DNA of 64,000 nt. Source: CBDHEY01 sp965262305 (lineage in GTDB: Bacteria; Pseudomonadota; Gammaproteobacteria; Pseudomonadales; Cellvibrionaceae). Of the stretch, positions 18,390 to 28,293 are shown piece by piece. Position numbers and translations under genes: made by a program. The stretch's first letter is position 1; every line of letters begins with the position of its first letter. A model generated the notes under the pieces. That model saw only the letters and a program-made list of their open reading frames with translations, was not told where the DNA came from and searched no databases. The stretch lies in contig CBDHEY010000002.1 of the NCBI GenBank assembly GCA_965262305.1, forward strand, positions 1,426,001-1,490,000, in the 5' to 3' direction.

Positions 18390-20064
18390 TTAAAGATTGG
18401 ACAACACTAGATATTTTTCGTGGAGGTATACTCTTGGAAAAAGTCACTTCTTCAATTTCAACACCCAGGGTGTTAAGTTTGTCGAATAATTGGTCTATGT
18501 TGGATTTTGCACTTGCTTCGAGCTCATTATTTTCAATCCAAAAGCGTGTTTTTAACTTTCCTTGGGTGTAAATAAGCTCGCTTGCAAAATAACCTAATTC
18601 GTCTATTTCTAATTCAAGATAAACGTTCCATTTTTTTTTAACTTCGGCATTTGCTACCGCTTCCTCGTTAGCATACTCCTTTTCCTTCTCATGATATTCG
18701 TGGATATTTATAAATAGTGGGAAAAGGCTATCCCCGAGTCGCACAGGAATTTCGAAACTACCTCCTGTCGGAGCCAATTGGGCATCTTGTGAAATTGACA
18801 TCAGGTGATTGAGTTGTAGATTTGAAATTCTTGAAATGCCAGAATTTACTAACTCTTTCAGCTTTAAAAGAGCGGTTGTTCTTTGCGACTCACTCGTTTT
18901 AGTTTCTAAAAATGTCGTATTCCTGTTAAGTGCAGTTAATATAATATTCGTAAGTTTATCGAATATCTGATTATTCTTAGAAGAATTTGCTGAAAAATCT
19001 CTAAGTACCTGTTCAATGGCCGTATGCAATTTCAATAGCATAGCTTTTGTATCAACGTCTAGATTTGGTTGGATGGATCTTGTTGTGTCTTTAGGGCTAA
19101 GAGAAGAAGAAAAAATGTCTTTTTTCGTTATAGGTGTTGAAAACTCGGGTTTATCGCCAATAGTAGTTGACGACTTTTGAGTGGAGTTACTCTGATTTGA
19201 AACCTGCTTCAGAATGGTGTTTTCGAGTTGAAAGCCAGATTCCTTCAATATCTTTTGGAAAACATCGATGTTTTTCAGTGTGTCGGTACTAGGCAAGTTA
19301 GTATTTATTTTTCGGAGTAGCTGAATCAAATCGGTCTTAGGATTCGTTTCTGAGGTGTTTGTTTTTCGAGGAAAAGCAGTCAATTCCTTTGAAATTAATT
19401 CTAACTTTTTAATTACATGAACAATGCTTTGTTGATGAGGTAAGTGTTTTTTAATACCTTCTTGAATTATTTTAATCGCTTGTTCTAAAGGCATATTTTG
19501 AGATTGTGGGCGAACCCTCTCTACCCCTAGTTCACTCGTTAATTTTTTATCTGCTTCTTTTATTATTGTGTCTGTTTTTACTGTTGTAGGATTCGCATTT
19601 TCAGTATTACTTTTGTAGTCGATAGAAAGCTTTCCTTCTGAATGTGGCGCTTTACTATTTGCTAGAATGATTTCCCGGTTTGGACCAATCAATAATTTAG
19701 GTTGTTTTGGCAGGCTTTCTGGAATGTCGGTCAACAAATGAAGCTTTTTGTTGCTGATATTTAGTTCGGCCAGAAATAGTTTGGTTGTTGTGGTGTTCTC
19801 CGATTTATTAGATTTTAATTGGTTTATAATAGTCGGTATGTTGCTGGTTATATCATCATTATTAAGAATCTGATTTTTCGGGAATTTAAATAGGTTTAGT
19901 AAGGTTTCTAACTGTTTCGGGGTTAGCTTGTATATATTTTCAACAGTTCCTTGAATTTGGTTTCCGATTTTTAAATCATCGATGTTTAGAAGTTGCACAT
20001 TTCGCGTCGTATTTTGCGCGACTTTAGCAATGGTAACTTGGTTTTTGAGAGAATTTAGGTCCAC
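18373..20064 (-). CDS. fliK: FliK-like flagellar hook-length control protein
   Basis: 563 residues. The first 390 or so are Asn/Ser/Thr/Lys-rich and low in complexity, as in the variable ruler part of FliK. The C-terminal 150 or so (FEIPVRLGDSLFPLFINIHE to SKSIPP) are the conserved FliK C-terminal globular domain. FliK measures hook length and triggers substrate switching through FlhB, and an FlhB-C gene follows directly. No other flagellar genes lie in the window, so it may serve a paralogous function. It is transcribed divergently from ccmA with a 119-base gap holding a TATAAT at 20151-20156. Confidence 0.85.
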   Translation of the reverse strand: MDLNSLKNQVTIAKVAQNTTRNVQLLNIDDLKIGNQIQGTVENIYKLTPKQLETLLNLFKFPKNQILNNDDITSNIPTIINQLKSNKSENTTTTKLFLAELNISNKKLHLLTDIPESLPKQPKLLIGPNREIILANSKAPHSEGKLSIDYKSNTENANPTTVKTDTIIKEADKKLTSELGVERVRPQSQNMPLEQAIKIIQEGIKKHLPHQQSIVHVIKKLELISKELTAFPRKTNTSETNPKTDLIQLLRKINTNLPSTDTLKNIDVFQKILKESGFQLENTILKQVSNQSNSTQKSSTTIGDKPEFSTPITKKDIFSSSLSPKDTTRSIQPNLDVDTKAMLLKLHTAIEQVLRDFSANSSKNNQIFDKLTNIILTALNRNTTFLETKTSESQRTTALLKLKELVNSGISRISNLQLNHLMSISQDAQLAPTGGSFEIPVRLGDSLFPLFINIHEYHEKEKEYANEEAVANAEVKKKWNVYLELEIDELGYFASELIYTQGKLKTRFWIENNELEASAKSNIDQLFDKLNTLGVEIEEVTFSKSIPPRKISSVVQSLIDIET

Positions 20065-20183
20065 AACGTAATATCTTTCATATAATAATTAAATGTAGGC
20101 GATAAATTAATATTTGCGCAGGGTTCCACTTTCTTTGTAACTCTTAGTTATAATAAATATTTGAATAATACTTAGGTGCTTTA

Positions 20184-20846
20184 GTGTCAGCTTTGTTGGC
20201 GACAAAAAATCTCTCATGCGAAAGAGATGAAAGAAAACTATTCCAAGGACTGACTTTCGAGCTTTTTGCTGGACAAGTTGCTCAGATCGCAGGGCCTAAT
20301 GGCGCTGGTAAAACCACATTGCTAAAGATCCTTACCGGACTATCTGGCTTTTACGAAGGAGAGATCTTTTGGCGCGGCGAAATTCGAAAAAACTACGATT
20401 TTTACTCTTCCTTATTGTATCTCGGCCACTTACCGGGTGTGAAAACCTCTCTGACGGCTCTGGAAAACCTAGAGTGGTATTTTGGACTTAACGGTTTAAA
20501 ACGTGATTCAAACGTCTCGTTGCCTTCTAGAAAAGAACTTATTTCTGCGCTCGAAGAGGTCGGACTAAAAGGATACGGGGATATTCCATGTCACCAAATG
20601 TCAGCGGGCCAGCAACGGCGTGTGGGTCTTGCTAGGTTGTATTGTTCTTTTGCGCCACTTTGGATCCTCGATGAACCCTTTACTGCCATAGACAAAAAAG
20701 GTGTCGCAGCTTTAGAAGCAAAGATTGAAGCGCACGCAAAATCCGGTGGGCTGGTGATTTTGACGACACATCAGGCATTAAATATCAATGACGTCCAAAT
20801 TATTGACTTGGAAAAGTATATGCCTAAACGTAAGGACGTTCATTAA
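20184..20846 (+). CDS. ccmA: Cytochrome c biogenesis heme exporter ATPase CcmA
   Basis: 220 residues, GTG start. ABC ATPase with Walker A GPNGAGKTT (about 38-46), signature MSAGQQRRVG and Walker B LWILDEPF. With CcmB and CcmC it forms the complex that delivers heme to CcmE in the periplasm; the ATPase releases holo-CcmE. It begins the ccm operon, and its stop overlaps the ccmB start by one base. Confidence 0.95.
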   Translation: MSALLATKNLSCERDERKLFQGLTFELFAGQVAQIAGPNGAGKTTLLKILTGLSGFYEGEIFWRGEIRKNYDFYSSLLYLGHLPGVKTSLTALENLEWYFGLNGLKRDSNVSLPSRKELISALEEVGLKGYGDIPCHQMSAGQQRRVGLARLYCSFAPLWILDEPFTAIDKKGVAALEAKIEAHAKSGGLVILTTHQALNINDVQIIDLEKYMPKRKDVH

Positions 20847-21535
20847 TGATTCAACTTCCTGGTCTCGGAGCAGCGTTTTCGAGCTTTTTCAAGCGCGAGC
20901 TGTTGATGGGGTATCGTAATCGAAGCGATCTTGCGAATCCTATAATCTTTTTTCTGTGTATTATTGTTTTTGTACCACTCGGAATTAGCCCAGAGGGTAA
21001 GGTTTTAGCGACATTAGCGCCGGGGATGATTTGGATTGTCGCTTTACTTGCAACTTTATTGTCGCTAGATCGTCTATTTCAAAGTGATTTTGAAGATGGT
21101 TCTCTTGAGCAATTCATAGTCAGCGGCCAGCCGCTATACTGGCTAGTAATGTCTAAGGTAATTGTTCATTGGTTGATTACTGGGTTGCCATTGACTTTAT
21201 TAGCGCCAGTTCTTGGTTTGATGATGTCGTTACCTGAGTCTGGGTATATCCCTCTTGTCGCGACGCTTTTTTTAGGCACTGGTACTTTAAGCTTGATAGG
21301 ATCTATTGGTGCTGCGCTTACTGTGGCATTGCGAAGGGGAGGTTTATTATTATCTCTGATAATAATGCCTCTGTATGTTCCTGTACTGATTTTTGGTACT
21401 GGTGCAGTTAGAAATGCAATTGATGAGTTTGCCTTTATGGGTCAAATTGCAATGTTAGGCGTATTCCTTTTGTTAGCGTTAATGCTTGCTCCACTTGCTG
21501 CGGCAGGTGCGCTTAAAGTCAGTATTGATGGATAA
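20846..21535 (+). CDS. ccmB: Heme exporter membrane subunit CcmB
   Basis: 229 residues with six hydrophobic helices and the family's N-terminal FKRELLMGYRNRSDLANP block. It is the membrane partner of CcmA in the CcmABCD complex. It overlaps ccmA by one base and is followed 26 bases later by ccmC. Confidence 0.95.
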   Translation: MIQLPGLGAAFSSFFKRELLMGYRNRSDLANPIIFFLCIIVFVPLGISPEGKVLATLAPGMIWIVALLATLLSLDRLFQSDFEDGSLEQFIVSGQPLYWLVMSKVIVHWLITGLPLTLLAPVLGLMMSLPESGYIPLVATLFLGTGTLSLIGSIGAALTVALRRGGLLLSLIIMPLYVPVLIFGTGAVRNAIDEFAFMGQIAMLGVFLLLALMLAPLAAAGALKVSIDG

Positions 21536-21561
21536 ATAAAAATAAATAATCTGAGGTGGTT

Positions 21562-22302
21562 ATGAGTTGGCAGTGGTTTCACAGGTTAGGTTCTCCACGA
21601 TGGTTTTATGAAAAAACTAATTCCTGGGTTTTTTGGCTCGGTGTGGTGGCTGTTGCTTTGTTAGTCGTTGGAATGGTTTGGGGTTTAGCCTATGCACCTA
21701 TCCATAAAACTCAGGGAAACAGTTATCGTGTTATTTATATACATGTTCCTTCTTCATTCCTCGCATTAGCGGGTTACTATGTTATGGCGATATCTGGCGC
21801 CATTGGTTTAATATGGCGCATGAAACTATCATTTATGGTTATGAAGTCTGCGGCGCCAATTGGTGCAATGTTGACTTTTTTGTGCTTGGTAACTGGATCA
21901 ATTTGGGGAAAGCCAACCTGGGGAACTTGGTGGTTCTGGGATGCCCGAATTACGAGTATGTTGGTTCTATTATTTCTTTATCTGGGTATGATTGCACTCG
22001 ATCAGGCATATCGTAATCAAGAGACCGCAGACAAAACCTGTTCGATTTTAGCGCTAGTGGGAATGGTCAATATACCAATAATTTATAAATCCGTTGACTG
22101 GTGGTTCACTTTACATCAACCGGCAACTTTAAAGCTGACCGAAAAATCGGAGATTGCCGCGTCAATGGCGTATCCGTTGTTAATCATGATCGCTGCATTT
22201 TACGTAACCTTTGCATGGTTGCTAATTATGAACACGCGAACAGAGATATTGCAGCGCGAAAAAAAGTCAAAATGGGTTAAAGAGTTAATTTTACAAAAAT
22301 AA
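21562..22302 (+). CDS. ccmC: Heme-handling membrane protein CcmC
   Basis: About 246 residues. Contains six transmembrane helices and the tryptophan-rich WWD motif (WGTWWFWDARITSMLVLL, about 115-132) that presents heme to CcmE. The ATG at 21562 follows CTGAGGTGG at good distance and is preferred to the GTG at 21556. Conserved His residues for heme flank the WWD loop (IHVPS, LHQPAT). Confidence 0.95.
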   Translation: MSWQWFHRLGSPRWFYEKTNSWVFWLGVVAVALLVVGMVWGLAYAPIHKTQGNSYRVIYIHVPSSFLALAGYYVMAISGAIGLIWRMKLSFMVMKSAAPIGAMLTFLCLVTGSIWGKPTWGTWWFWDARITSMLVLLFLYLGMIALDQAYRNQETADKTCSILALVGMVNIPIIYKSVDWWFTLHQPATLKLTEKSEIAASMAYPLLIMIAAFYVTFAWLLIMNTRTEILQREKKSKWVKELILQK

Positions 22303-22314
22303 AAGGTTACTTTT

Positions 22315-22506
22315 ATGGAGTTTCAATTTTCCTCACTTGCTGAATTTATTTGGATGAATGGACATGGGCCCTATGTTTGGGCGAGCTATATCATTGTTGT
22401 TCTTGGCTTAGTTACCTTAGTTTTCACGCCTATAATCAGGAAAAATACATTTTTTAGGCAGCAAAAGGGAATTTTAGAGCGCAATGAAGACTCTAATGCA
22501 GATTAA
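22315..22506 (+). CDS. ccmD: Heme exporter accessory protein CcmD
   Basis: 63 residues with one transmembrane helix (VWASYIIVVLGLVTLVF, about 21-37) after a Gly-Pro-Tyr-Val-Trp segment typical of CcmD. It stabilises the CcmABC-CcmE complex. Its place between ccmC and ccmE confirms the call. Confidence 0.92.
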   Translation: MEFQFSSLAEFIWMNGHGPYVWASYIIVVLGLVTLVFTPIIRKNTFFRQQKGILERNEDSNAD

Positions 22507-22535
22507 TTTTTTAAAAATACGATAGAGGCAGTTTA

Positions 22536-23018
22536 ATGCATCCAGTAAGAAAACAGCGTTTAATCACCGTAATTTTTATTGTCCTTGCCAGTTCAGCTGC
22601 CGCAGGTTTAGTTCTCTATTCTTTAGGCGAGAATCTTAATTCATTTTACCCACCCTCCAAAATCGTTAGTGGCGAAGTGCCAAAACACAAAACAATTCGT
22701 GCGGGAGGTTGCGTTGTGCCCGGTTCAGTAGTTGAAACAGGGAATAACTTAGAAGTGTTTTTTGATATCACTGATGGTTCAGAAACGGTAAAAGTGAGTT
22801 ATGATGGCTTCCTTCCAGATTTATTTGGTGAGGGTGAAGCGGCTGTCGTGACAGGGAAGCTTGATGATAATAATTTACTTGTCGCTTCTCAGGTTCTAGC
22901 TAAACATGATGAAAGCTATATGCCGCCAGAAGTTACTGATACTCTAGAAGAACAAGCAGAAGCAGATCCTACTGCTAATCACTCTCTTACTTGCCAGGGC
23001 TTAACCTATGATTCCTGA
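22536..23018 (+). CDS. ccmE: Heme chaperone CcmE
   Basis: 160 residues: an N-terminal membrane anchor (about 8-29), an OB-fold and the heme-attachment block LAKHDESYMPPEV, whose His binds heme covalently. CcmE carries heme from CcmABCD to the CcmF ligase. The end overlaps ccmF by 11 bases. Confidence 0.95.
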   Translation: MHPVRKQRLITVIFIVLASSAAAGLVLYSLGENLNSFYPPSKIVSGEVPKHKTIRAGGCVVPGSVVETGNNLEVFFDITDGSETVKVSYDGFLPDLFGEGEAAVVTGKLDDNNLLVASQVLAKHDESYMPPEVTDTLEEQAEADPTANHSLTCQGLTYDS

Positions 23019-25125
23019 GATAGGACATTTTGCACTTATACTTGCCTTACTTTTGGCAGCTTGTTTATCGGTCATTCCTATGGCGGGTAGCTACAATGGA
23101 AAGATCGTTTGGATGGCATCGTCCCGTTCATTGACTGCCGGCTTGTTTGTTTTCACCGCTATTGCGTTTGCCATACTCACACATGCATTTTTGGTTGACG
23201 ACTTCTCGGTTAAATACGTTTCAACCCACTCTAATACTCAGTTACCTGTTCAATACAAATTTAGCGCAGTTTGGGGAGGCCACGAAGGCTCTTTATTACT
23301 TTGGGCGCTTATTCTGGCTTTGTGGACACTTGCCGTAAGTGTGTTTAGCAGCAAATTACCTCTGATTGTATTGGCTCGTGTTTTATCAGTAATGGGTATG
23401 ATCGCGACGGGCTTTTTAATGTTCATGTTATTTACATCCAACCCATTCGATAGGGTCCTACCAGACGTTCCTCTAGAGGGTTCTGATTTAAATCCTTTGT
23501 TACAAGACTTTGGATTAATTGTGCATCCGCCCATGCTCTATATGGGTTATGTGGGTTCCTCCACGGTGTTCGCGTTTGCGATCGCGGCACTTTTATCTGG
23601 TCGTCTCGACAGCGCCTGGGCACAATGGGCTAGGCCTTGGGCTAACTTATTTTGGGCTTTCTTAACGATTGGAATCGCATTAGGTAGTTGGTGGGCATAT
23701 TATGAATTAGGCTGGGGTGGCTGGTGGTTTTGGGATCCCGTTGAAAATGCTTCTTTCATGCCTTGGATTGTGGGAACCGCATTAATTCACACTTTATCCA
23801 TGACAGAGAAGCGTGGCATGTTTAAAAGCCTAACGCTTTTTTTGGCTTTATTTACATTTTCTTTGAGCCTATTAGGAACGTTTCTTGTTCGTTCTGGCGT
23901 GCTTACATCGGTTCACGCTTTTGCTAGTGATCCTGCTAGAGGCGTATTTATTCTTGGTTTCCTCGGAGTGGTTGTAGGTGGTTCATTGATTCTTTTTGCC
24001 TTGCGAGCACCTGTGGTTAAAAGTGTTTCCGGATTTACGCTTCTATCCCGAGAGGCATTCTTGCTTGCCAATGCCATGTTGATGGTAATTACCGTAAGCT
24101 TTGTTTTGTTAGGAACGCTATATCCTTTATTTACAGAGGCGCTAAACCTCGGAAAAATATCGGTTGGTGTGCCTTACTTTAATTTCTTCTTTGTAAAAAT
24201 AATGGCCGTTGTTGCAGTGCTTATGGGTATTGGATCAATGCTTAATTGGAAGAAGACCGACTTTTCTAAAATTAGAAAATGGCAGGTTGTTCCTTTTCTC
24301 GTAGCTCTCGGATTTGGTTCGTTTCTTCCCGGAGTTGTGAGCAGTGAATACTCAATCAACGCAGCTATTTCGATTACGCTTGGGTGCTGGGTAATTTTCT
24401 CGATTATTTCCGATATATTTCGTAAAACTAGAAATGCATCGGACTTTTTCTCTGGCCTGCGCAAATTAACACCAGGTTATTACGGAATGGTTTGTGCCCA
24501 TATTGGTTTTGCTATGACGCTATTAGGAGCGAGTCTAAACACCATATATAGCGATCAGAGAGATATGCGAATGAGTATCGGAGATTCTGTAGAGATCTCG
24601 GGTTATCGTTACGAGCTTGTTGATGTGAAAAGAATTAGAGGACCGAACTATACCGCAGATGCGGGTGAAATTGTCGTGTACGATGGCGATGAAATTGTTG
24701 TAAAACTCCAACCAGAAAAACGTCGTTATTTATCTGGCGGAAATATCATGACTGAAGCTGCAATTGATGGTGGTTTTTTGAGGGATATTTATGTAGCTCT
24801 TGGAGACAAACTGGAAAATGATGACTGGGCTGTGAGAATCCATTTCAAACCGATGGTGCGTTGGATTTGGCTCGGTGCACTATTTATGGCTATTGGTGCA
24901 ACGCTTACTTTAACCGATAAACGTTATAAAAAAAGAAAAGAGAAAAAAGTAAAAAGCGTTCTCGAAGTTTCTTCTCCTGCAATGGCTACAGCAAGTGCTG
25001 GTGAAGCAGCTACATTTGCTATTGACGAGGTTGGTAATCCGAATCAAAAAGAGGAGTTTCGATCTGAAGAAACTTTTGACGAGCAAGACACTTCTGGCAG
25101 AGACAACGATAAAGAAGAAAAATGA
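23008..25125 (+). CDS. ccmF: Cytochrome c heme lyase subunit CcmF
   Basis: 705 residues with about fourteen or more hydrophobic segments, the WWD motif GGWWFWDPVENASFMPW (about 239-255) and the family's WGGHEGSLLLW block. CcmF joins heme from CcmE to the CXXCH of apocytochromes together with CcmH and CcmI. The C-terminal 60 residues are an acidic, disordered cytoplasmic tail, longer than usual. The stop overlaps ccmG as ATGA. Confidence 0.95.
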   Translation: MIPEIGHFALILALLLAACLSVIPMAGSYNGKIVWMASSRSLTAGLFVFTAIAFAILTHAFLVDDFSVKYVSTHSNTQLPVQYKFSAVWGGHEGSLLLWALILALWTLAVSVFSSKLPLIVLARVLSVMGMIATGFLMFMLFTSNPFDRVLPDVPLEGSDLNPLLQDFGLIVHPPMLYMGYVGSSTVFAFAIAALLSGRLDSAWAQWARPWANLFWAFLTIGIALGSWWAYYELGWGGWWFWDPVENASFMPWIVGTALIHTLSMTEKRGMFKSLTLFLALFTFSLSLLGTFLVRSGVLTSVHAFASDPARGVFILGFLGVVVGGSLILFALRAPVVKSVSGFTLLSREAFLLANAMLMVITVSFVLLGTLYPLFTEALNLGKISVGVPYFNFFFVKIMAVVAVLMGIGSMLNWKKTDFSKIRKWQVVPFLVALGFGSFLPGVVSSEYSINAAISITLGCWVIFSIISDIFRKTRNASDFFSGLRKLTPGYYGMVCAHIGFAMTLLGASLNTIYSDQRDMRMSIGDSVEISGYRYELVDVKRIRGPNYTADAGEIVVYDGDEIVVKLQPEKRRYLSGGNIMTEAAIDGGFLRDIYVALGDKLENDDWAVRIHFKPMVRWIWLGALFMAIGATLTLTDKRYKKRKEKKVKSVLEVSSPAMATASAGEAATFAIDEVGNPNQKEEFRSEETFDEQDTSGRDNDKEEK

Positions 25126-25640
25126 CCAATAGAATTAAATTATTTATACCACTTTTTATCTTTTTAGTTTTATCTGTTTTTTTGTGGCGTGGTCTTAGTT
25201 TAGATCCAAAGCATATTCCTTCGGCCCTGGTTGAAAAGCCCATGCCGAACTTCGATTTGCCGGTATTGGGTAAAGAGGGTGTTAATTTAAATAAGTCGGA
25301 AATTCTCGGAGAACCATTCTTGGTAAATATCTGGGGTACTTGGTGTACGACTTGTTATTATGAGCACCCGTATCTCGTTGAGCTTTCTAAGTTAGGCGTG
25401 AATATTTTGGGCGTTAACTGGCGGGATGACAGAGACGAAGCACTAAAATGGTTAGAAAAGTTAGAAAACCCCTATTTTCATATTATCGAAGATCAAGATG
25501 GTAGTTTAGTTTTAGATTTAGGCGTTACGGCGGCACCTGAAACTTTTGTCGTTGATAGCCAAGGAATCGTAAAATATCGTCATACCGGTCAGGTAACAAA
25601 AGATGTATGGAAAAAACATCTAGCGCCGCTAATGCAATAA
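25122..25640 (+). CDS. ccmG: Thiol:disulfide interchange protein CcmG/DsbE
   Basis: 172 residues: membrane anchor (about 5-24) and a thioredoxin fold with WGTWCTTCYYEHP (CXXC = CTTC) and the cis-Pro block GVTAAPETFVVD. It keeps apocytochrome CXXCH cysteines reduced in the periplasm. In most operons ccmH and ccmI follow; here about 280 bases without a gene come next, so the operon apparently ends at ccmG. Confidence 0.92.
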   Translation: MTNRIKLFIPLFIFLVLSVFLWRGLSLDPKHIPSALVEKPMPNFDLPVLGKEGVNLNKSEILGEPFLVNIWGTWCTTCYYEHPYLVELSKLGVNILGVNWRDDRDEALKWLEKLENPYFHIIEDQDGSLVLDLGVTAAPETFVVDSQGIVKYRHTGQVTKDVWKKHLAPLMQ

Positions 25641-25922
25641 ATCTTACTTTTACTGCTTAGGATACAAATATATCTTTATTCTTTTAACAACGTGCCTTTC
25701 AATTTTTTTGTTGGGAAACTCAGGTATTTTTGCCCTGTTTGCACGCTTGTTTTTTTCGAACTATTCTTTTTTAAAGTAACGCTTCTCTGTTGTGTAATTT
25801 AGCAAATATCACAAATCTATAACGTTTGTACAATTGGGAAAACCATCTATAAGCATTAAGGTCTGTAATACTAAGTATAAAATCTCGTCTTCAGTCGTTT
25901 GAAAAAAATAAGTGGAATGAGT

Positions 25923-26642
25923 ATGAAAAAATACACTTTTATTATTTTATATCTTTTATTATCACAAGCGTTATTTGCGGAATCGATCAAATTTGAAAGT
26001 GGTGAAAGAGCGGTTGAGCTGATCGAGTTATACACTTCAGAAGGCTGTTCGAGCTGCCCTCCGGCAGAAAGCTGGATTACGGATTTAAAAGATCACTCTA
26101 AGCTATTTAAAGATTTTGTGCCTTTGGCTTTCCACGTAGATTATTGGGATTACTTAGGTTGGCGAGATGAATTTGCACGAAGTGCCCATGGTGCTAGGCA
26201 CTATACTTTTAAAAGGCAAGGTCTGGTTAATGGCGTCTATACTCCTGAACTTATTGTTTCTGGAATAGAATGGCGAAGTTGGTTTCGAGGTGACAAAACC
26301 TGGCCATCTAGCAACAAAAAAGTAGGTAATTTAAAAGTTGAAATTAAAGATGGTCTCTTTCGTGCTCAATATACAGATGATTTAAATTCTCCGGTTATAA
26401 AAGCTGCTTTGCTAGGGTTCGATTTTGAGAGAGAAATTGGAGCAGGAGAGAACAGAGGTCGAATCTTACAGCAAGACTTTATCGTACTTGATTTGGTATC
26501 AAGCGAAAACAAGCTCAATCAATGGTTAAATTTACCCTCTTCAAAAATTAAAAGCCCAACCAAAACGGCATATGTATTCTGGGTTGAAGAACAAGGGCGC
26601 CAGGTTCCTATTCAAGCTACCGGCGGCTATTACTCTCCTTAG
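25923..26642 (+). CDS. DUF1223 thioredoxin-like exported protein
   Basis: About 239 residues from the ATG at 25923; an ATG at 25917 and a TTG at 25899 are alternatives. A signal peptide (MKKYTFIILYLLLSQALFA) is followed by ELYTSEGCSSCPPAE, a CSSC pair at the position of thioredoxin CXXC, and the family block FHVDYWDYLGWRDEF. DUF1223 proteins are predicted periplasmic thioredoxin-fold proteins of unknown partner. Its position after the ccm operon is suggestive of redox work, but the 280-base gap argues for separate transcription. Confidence 0.8.
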   Translation: MKKYTFIILYLLLSQALFAESIKFESGERAVELIELYTSEGCSSCPPAESWITDLKDHSKLFKDFVPLAFHVDYWDYLGWRDEFARSAHGARHYTFKRQGLVNGVYTPELIVSGIEWRSWFRGDKTWPSSNKKVGNLKVEIKDGLFRAQYTDDLNSPVIKAALLGFDFEREIGAGENRGRILQQDFIVLDLVSSENKLNQWLNLPSSKIKSPTKTAYVFWVEEQGRQVPIQATGGYYSP

Positions 26643-26673
26643 AAGTTCAGTATTCAAAGGGCGTAGTAGCAGG

Positions 26674-26714
26674 GAAAATAAAACTAAAAAATAGTTTATA
26701 TCGGTTTTATTTTC
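26674..26714 (+). terminator. Long inverted repeat after the DUF1223 gene
   Basis: An 11-base perfect inverted repeat, GAAAATAAAAC (26674-26684) and GTTTTATTTTC (26704-26714), lies 30 bases after the stop. The stems are AT-only in their outer half and the loop is 19 bases, so it is a weak terminator candidate, possibly bidirectional. Confidence 0.4.
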
Positions 26715-26868
26715 TCTTTACTAATAGAGCACTAGTGGAGTCTTAACGTAATTTACCTATATAAAATGTTATTTTCGAACATTTAAGATTTTATATTTGT
26801 CATAAATATGTTTTCAGATTGAGCTAATATTAAGTTATCTGAAATTTATCTTTTGATGTACGCCTTAG

Positions 26869-28272
26869 ATGCATAATTATTTTCTAAATGATTTCCTTAA
26901 GTTAAGTCTAGTAATACTTCTATTTTATTTTTTTACTGGCTGTTCATCGCAAACAAATTCAGGCAATCAATCTAATAATGTTGGCTTTATTAATCTTGGT
27001 GATAGTCGATACATGATTGATCGTTCAGGAAAGCTTGATATGTCTGAGCGAATTCATAACATATTAAAGTTATTGCCGGGAAACCCAGGGCAAGTCACGG
27101 TTTTTGTTCCGTCCGGTGTTTATAAAGTAAAAGATTTGCATATTCCGGGAAACGTAAGTTTCATCGGAGAAGGAGACCTTACTCGCTTTGTTGCTGGTGG
27201 AGACTGCAAATATGGTGTACTTTATTTTCGCAACCCCCGTGCGACAGTGAGAAGTATTTACATTGATGGCAACAATAATCGATTTAAATGTTCTGGTATG
27301 TATATTTACAAGGCATGGGGAACCGTAATTGATTCGGTGAGATTTGATCATCTTGCTCAGCATGCTATATATGGTTTCGATGTTAACCATGTTGAAGTTA
27401 AAAACAGTATGATCGTCGGTGGTCAGCAAGGTATGATTCGTTGTGATGGTTGCGACAATATTTCCATTCATCACAATATCTACCAGGAGGAAAGCCCTCC
27501 TTATGCCATTAAAATGGAGGTCAAAGATCCATCTAAAAACGGGTTCCATTCCGCGTCTATTTATGATAACTGGTTCGAACTGACCGCAAAAAATATAGAA
27601 AACTCAATTATTGTCGACGCGCCTAATGTCTCTATTTTTAATAATTATTTAAAACATGGATTAACCAAAAAATCTCAATCACACGTGCTGGTATTAGATG
27701 AGGCATATAATACGCGTATAGAAGGCAATAATTTTTTCAATGGTGAAGGTAAAGCCGTGGATGTTAGAAGCGGCGCAAGAGGAACTCATATTACTAAAAA
27801 CGCTGGAATACAGCATCCAATACATTTTTCGGATTCGGGTGAAGGTACTTGGTTAGAATATCATGATGTATATACTGGTGGTCATCACACGATTCGTTCC
27901 TCTCAAATTCGATTTGGTACCACACAAGGAAAGACACCACCAACAATGGCGATTGATCCAAAATTGTTGCAATTTCGCACAAGAAAAAATGAGTATTTCG
28001 GGCCTGGGGAAAACACCTATGGAAAGACAACGCTACAGGGGTTGCATGACTTGCTATTGAGAAGTGGTATTTTTGATCACCCTAAAGGACAAACTATTAC
28101 AGGTAATGTTGTGATTAGCGATCAAAACGGCCATTCTGATTATCGCTCAGGCCATCTTAAATTAGGGGATTACCATTTATGGGTAGATGCCAAAGGGCAA
28201 TTAAGGATTAAGAAGGGAAAGTTACCTGAAGATGATTTTGATGGGCAGCTTGTTGGAGAGCAAACCGAGTAA
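26869..28272 (+). CDS. Lipoprotein with right-handed beta-helix (pectate-lyase-like) fold
   Basis: 467 residues. A type II signal peptide ends at FTGC (Cys25 or so), so it is a lipoprotein, followed by an Asn/Ser linker. Residues about 70-330 show the spaced NNxF/V..N pattern of a parallel beta-helix (VTVFVPSGVYKV, VSFIGEGD, NNRFKCSGMYIY, NISIHHNIY, VSIFNNYL), as in polysaccharide lyases and glycoside hydrolases of this fold. No catalytic triad can be assigned. A surface polysaccharide target is an inference from the fold only. Confidence 0.6.
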   Translation: MHNYFLNDFLKLSLVILLFYFFTGCSSQTNSGNQSNNVGFINLGDSRYMIDRSGKLDMSERIHNILKLLPGNPGQVTVFVPSGVYKVKDLHIPGNVSFIGEGDLTRFVAGGDCKYGVLYFRNPRATVRSIYIDGNNNRFKCSGMYIYKAWGTVIDSVRFDHLAQHAIYGFDVNHVEVKNSMIVGGQQGMIRCDGCDNISIHHNIYQEESPPYAIKMEVKDPSKNGFHSASIYDNWFELTAKNIENSIIVDAPNVSIFNNYLKHGLTKKSQSHVLVLDEAYNTRIEGNNFFNGEGKAVDVRSGARGTHITKNAGIQHPIHFSDSGEGTWLEYHDVYTGGHHTIRSSQIRFGTTQGKTPPTMAIDPKLLQFRTRKNEYFGPGENTYGKTTLQGLHDLLLRSGIFDHPKGQTITGNVVISDQNGHSDYRSGHLKLGDYHLWVDAKGQLRIKKGKLPEDDFDGQLVGEQTE

Positions 28273-28293
28273 AACCAATAATTTAGGTTTGTT

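Noticed and set aside
27070..27549. 159-codon minus-strand frame inside the beta-helix lipoprotein gene
   Set aside because: It mirrors a well-supported lipoprotein gene with signal peptide and repeat pattern; no independent evidence.
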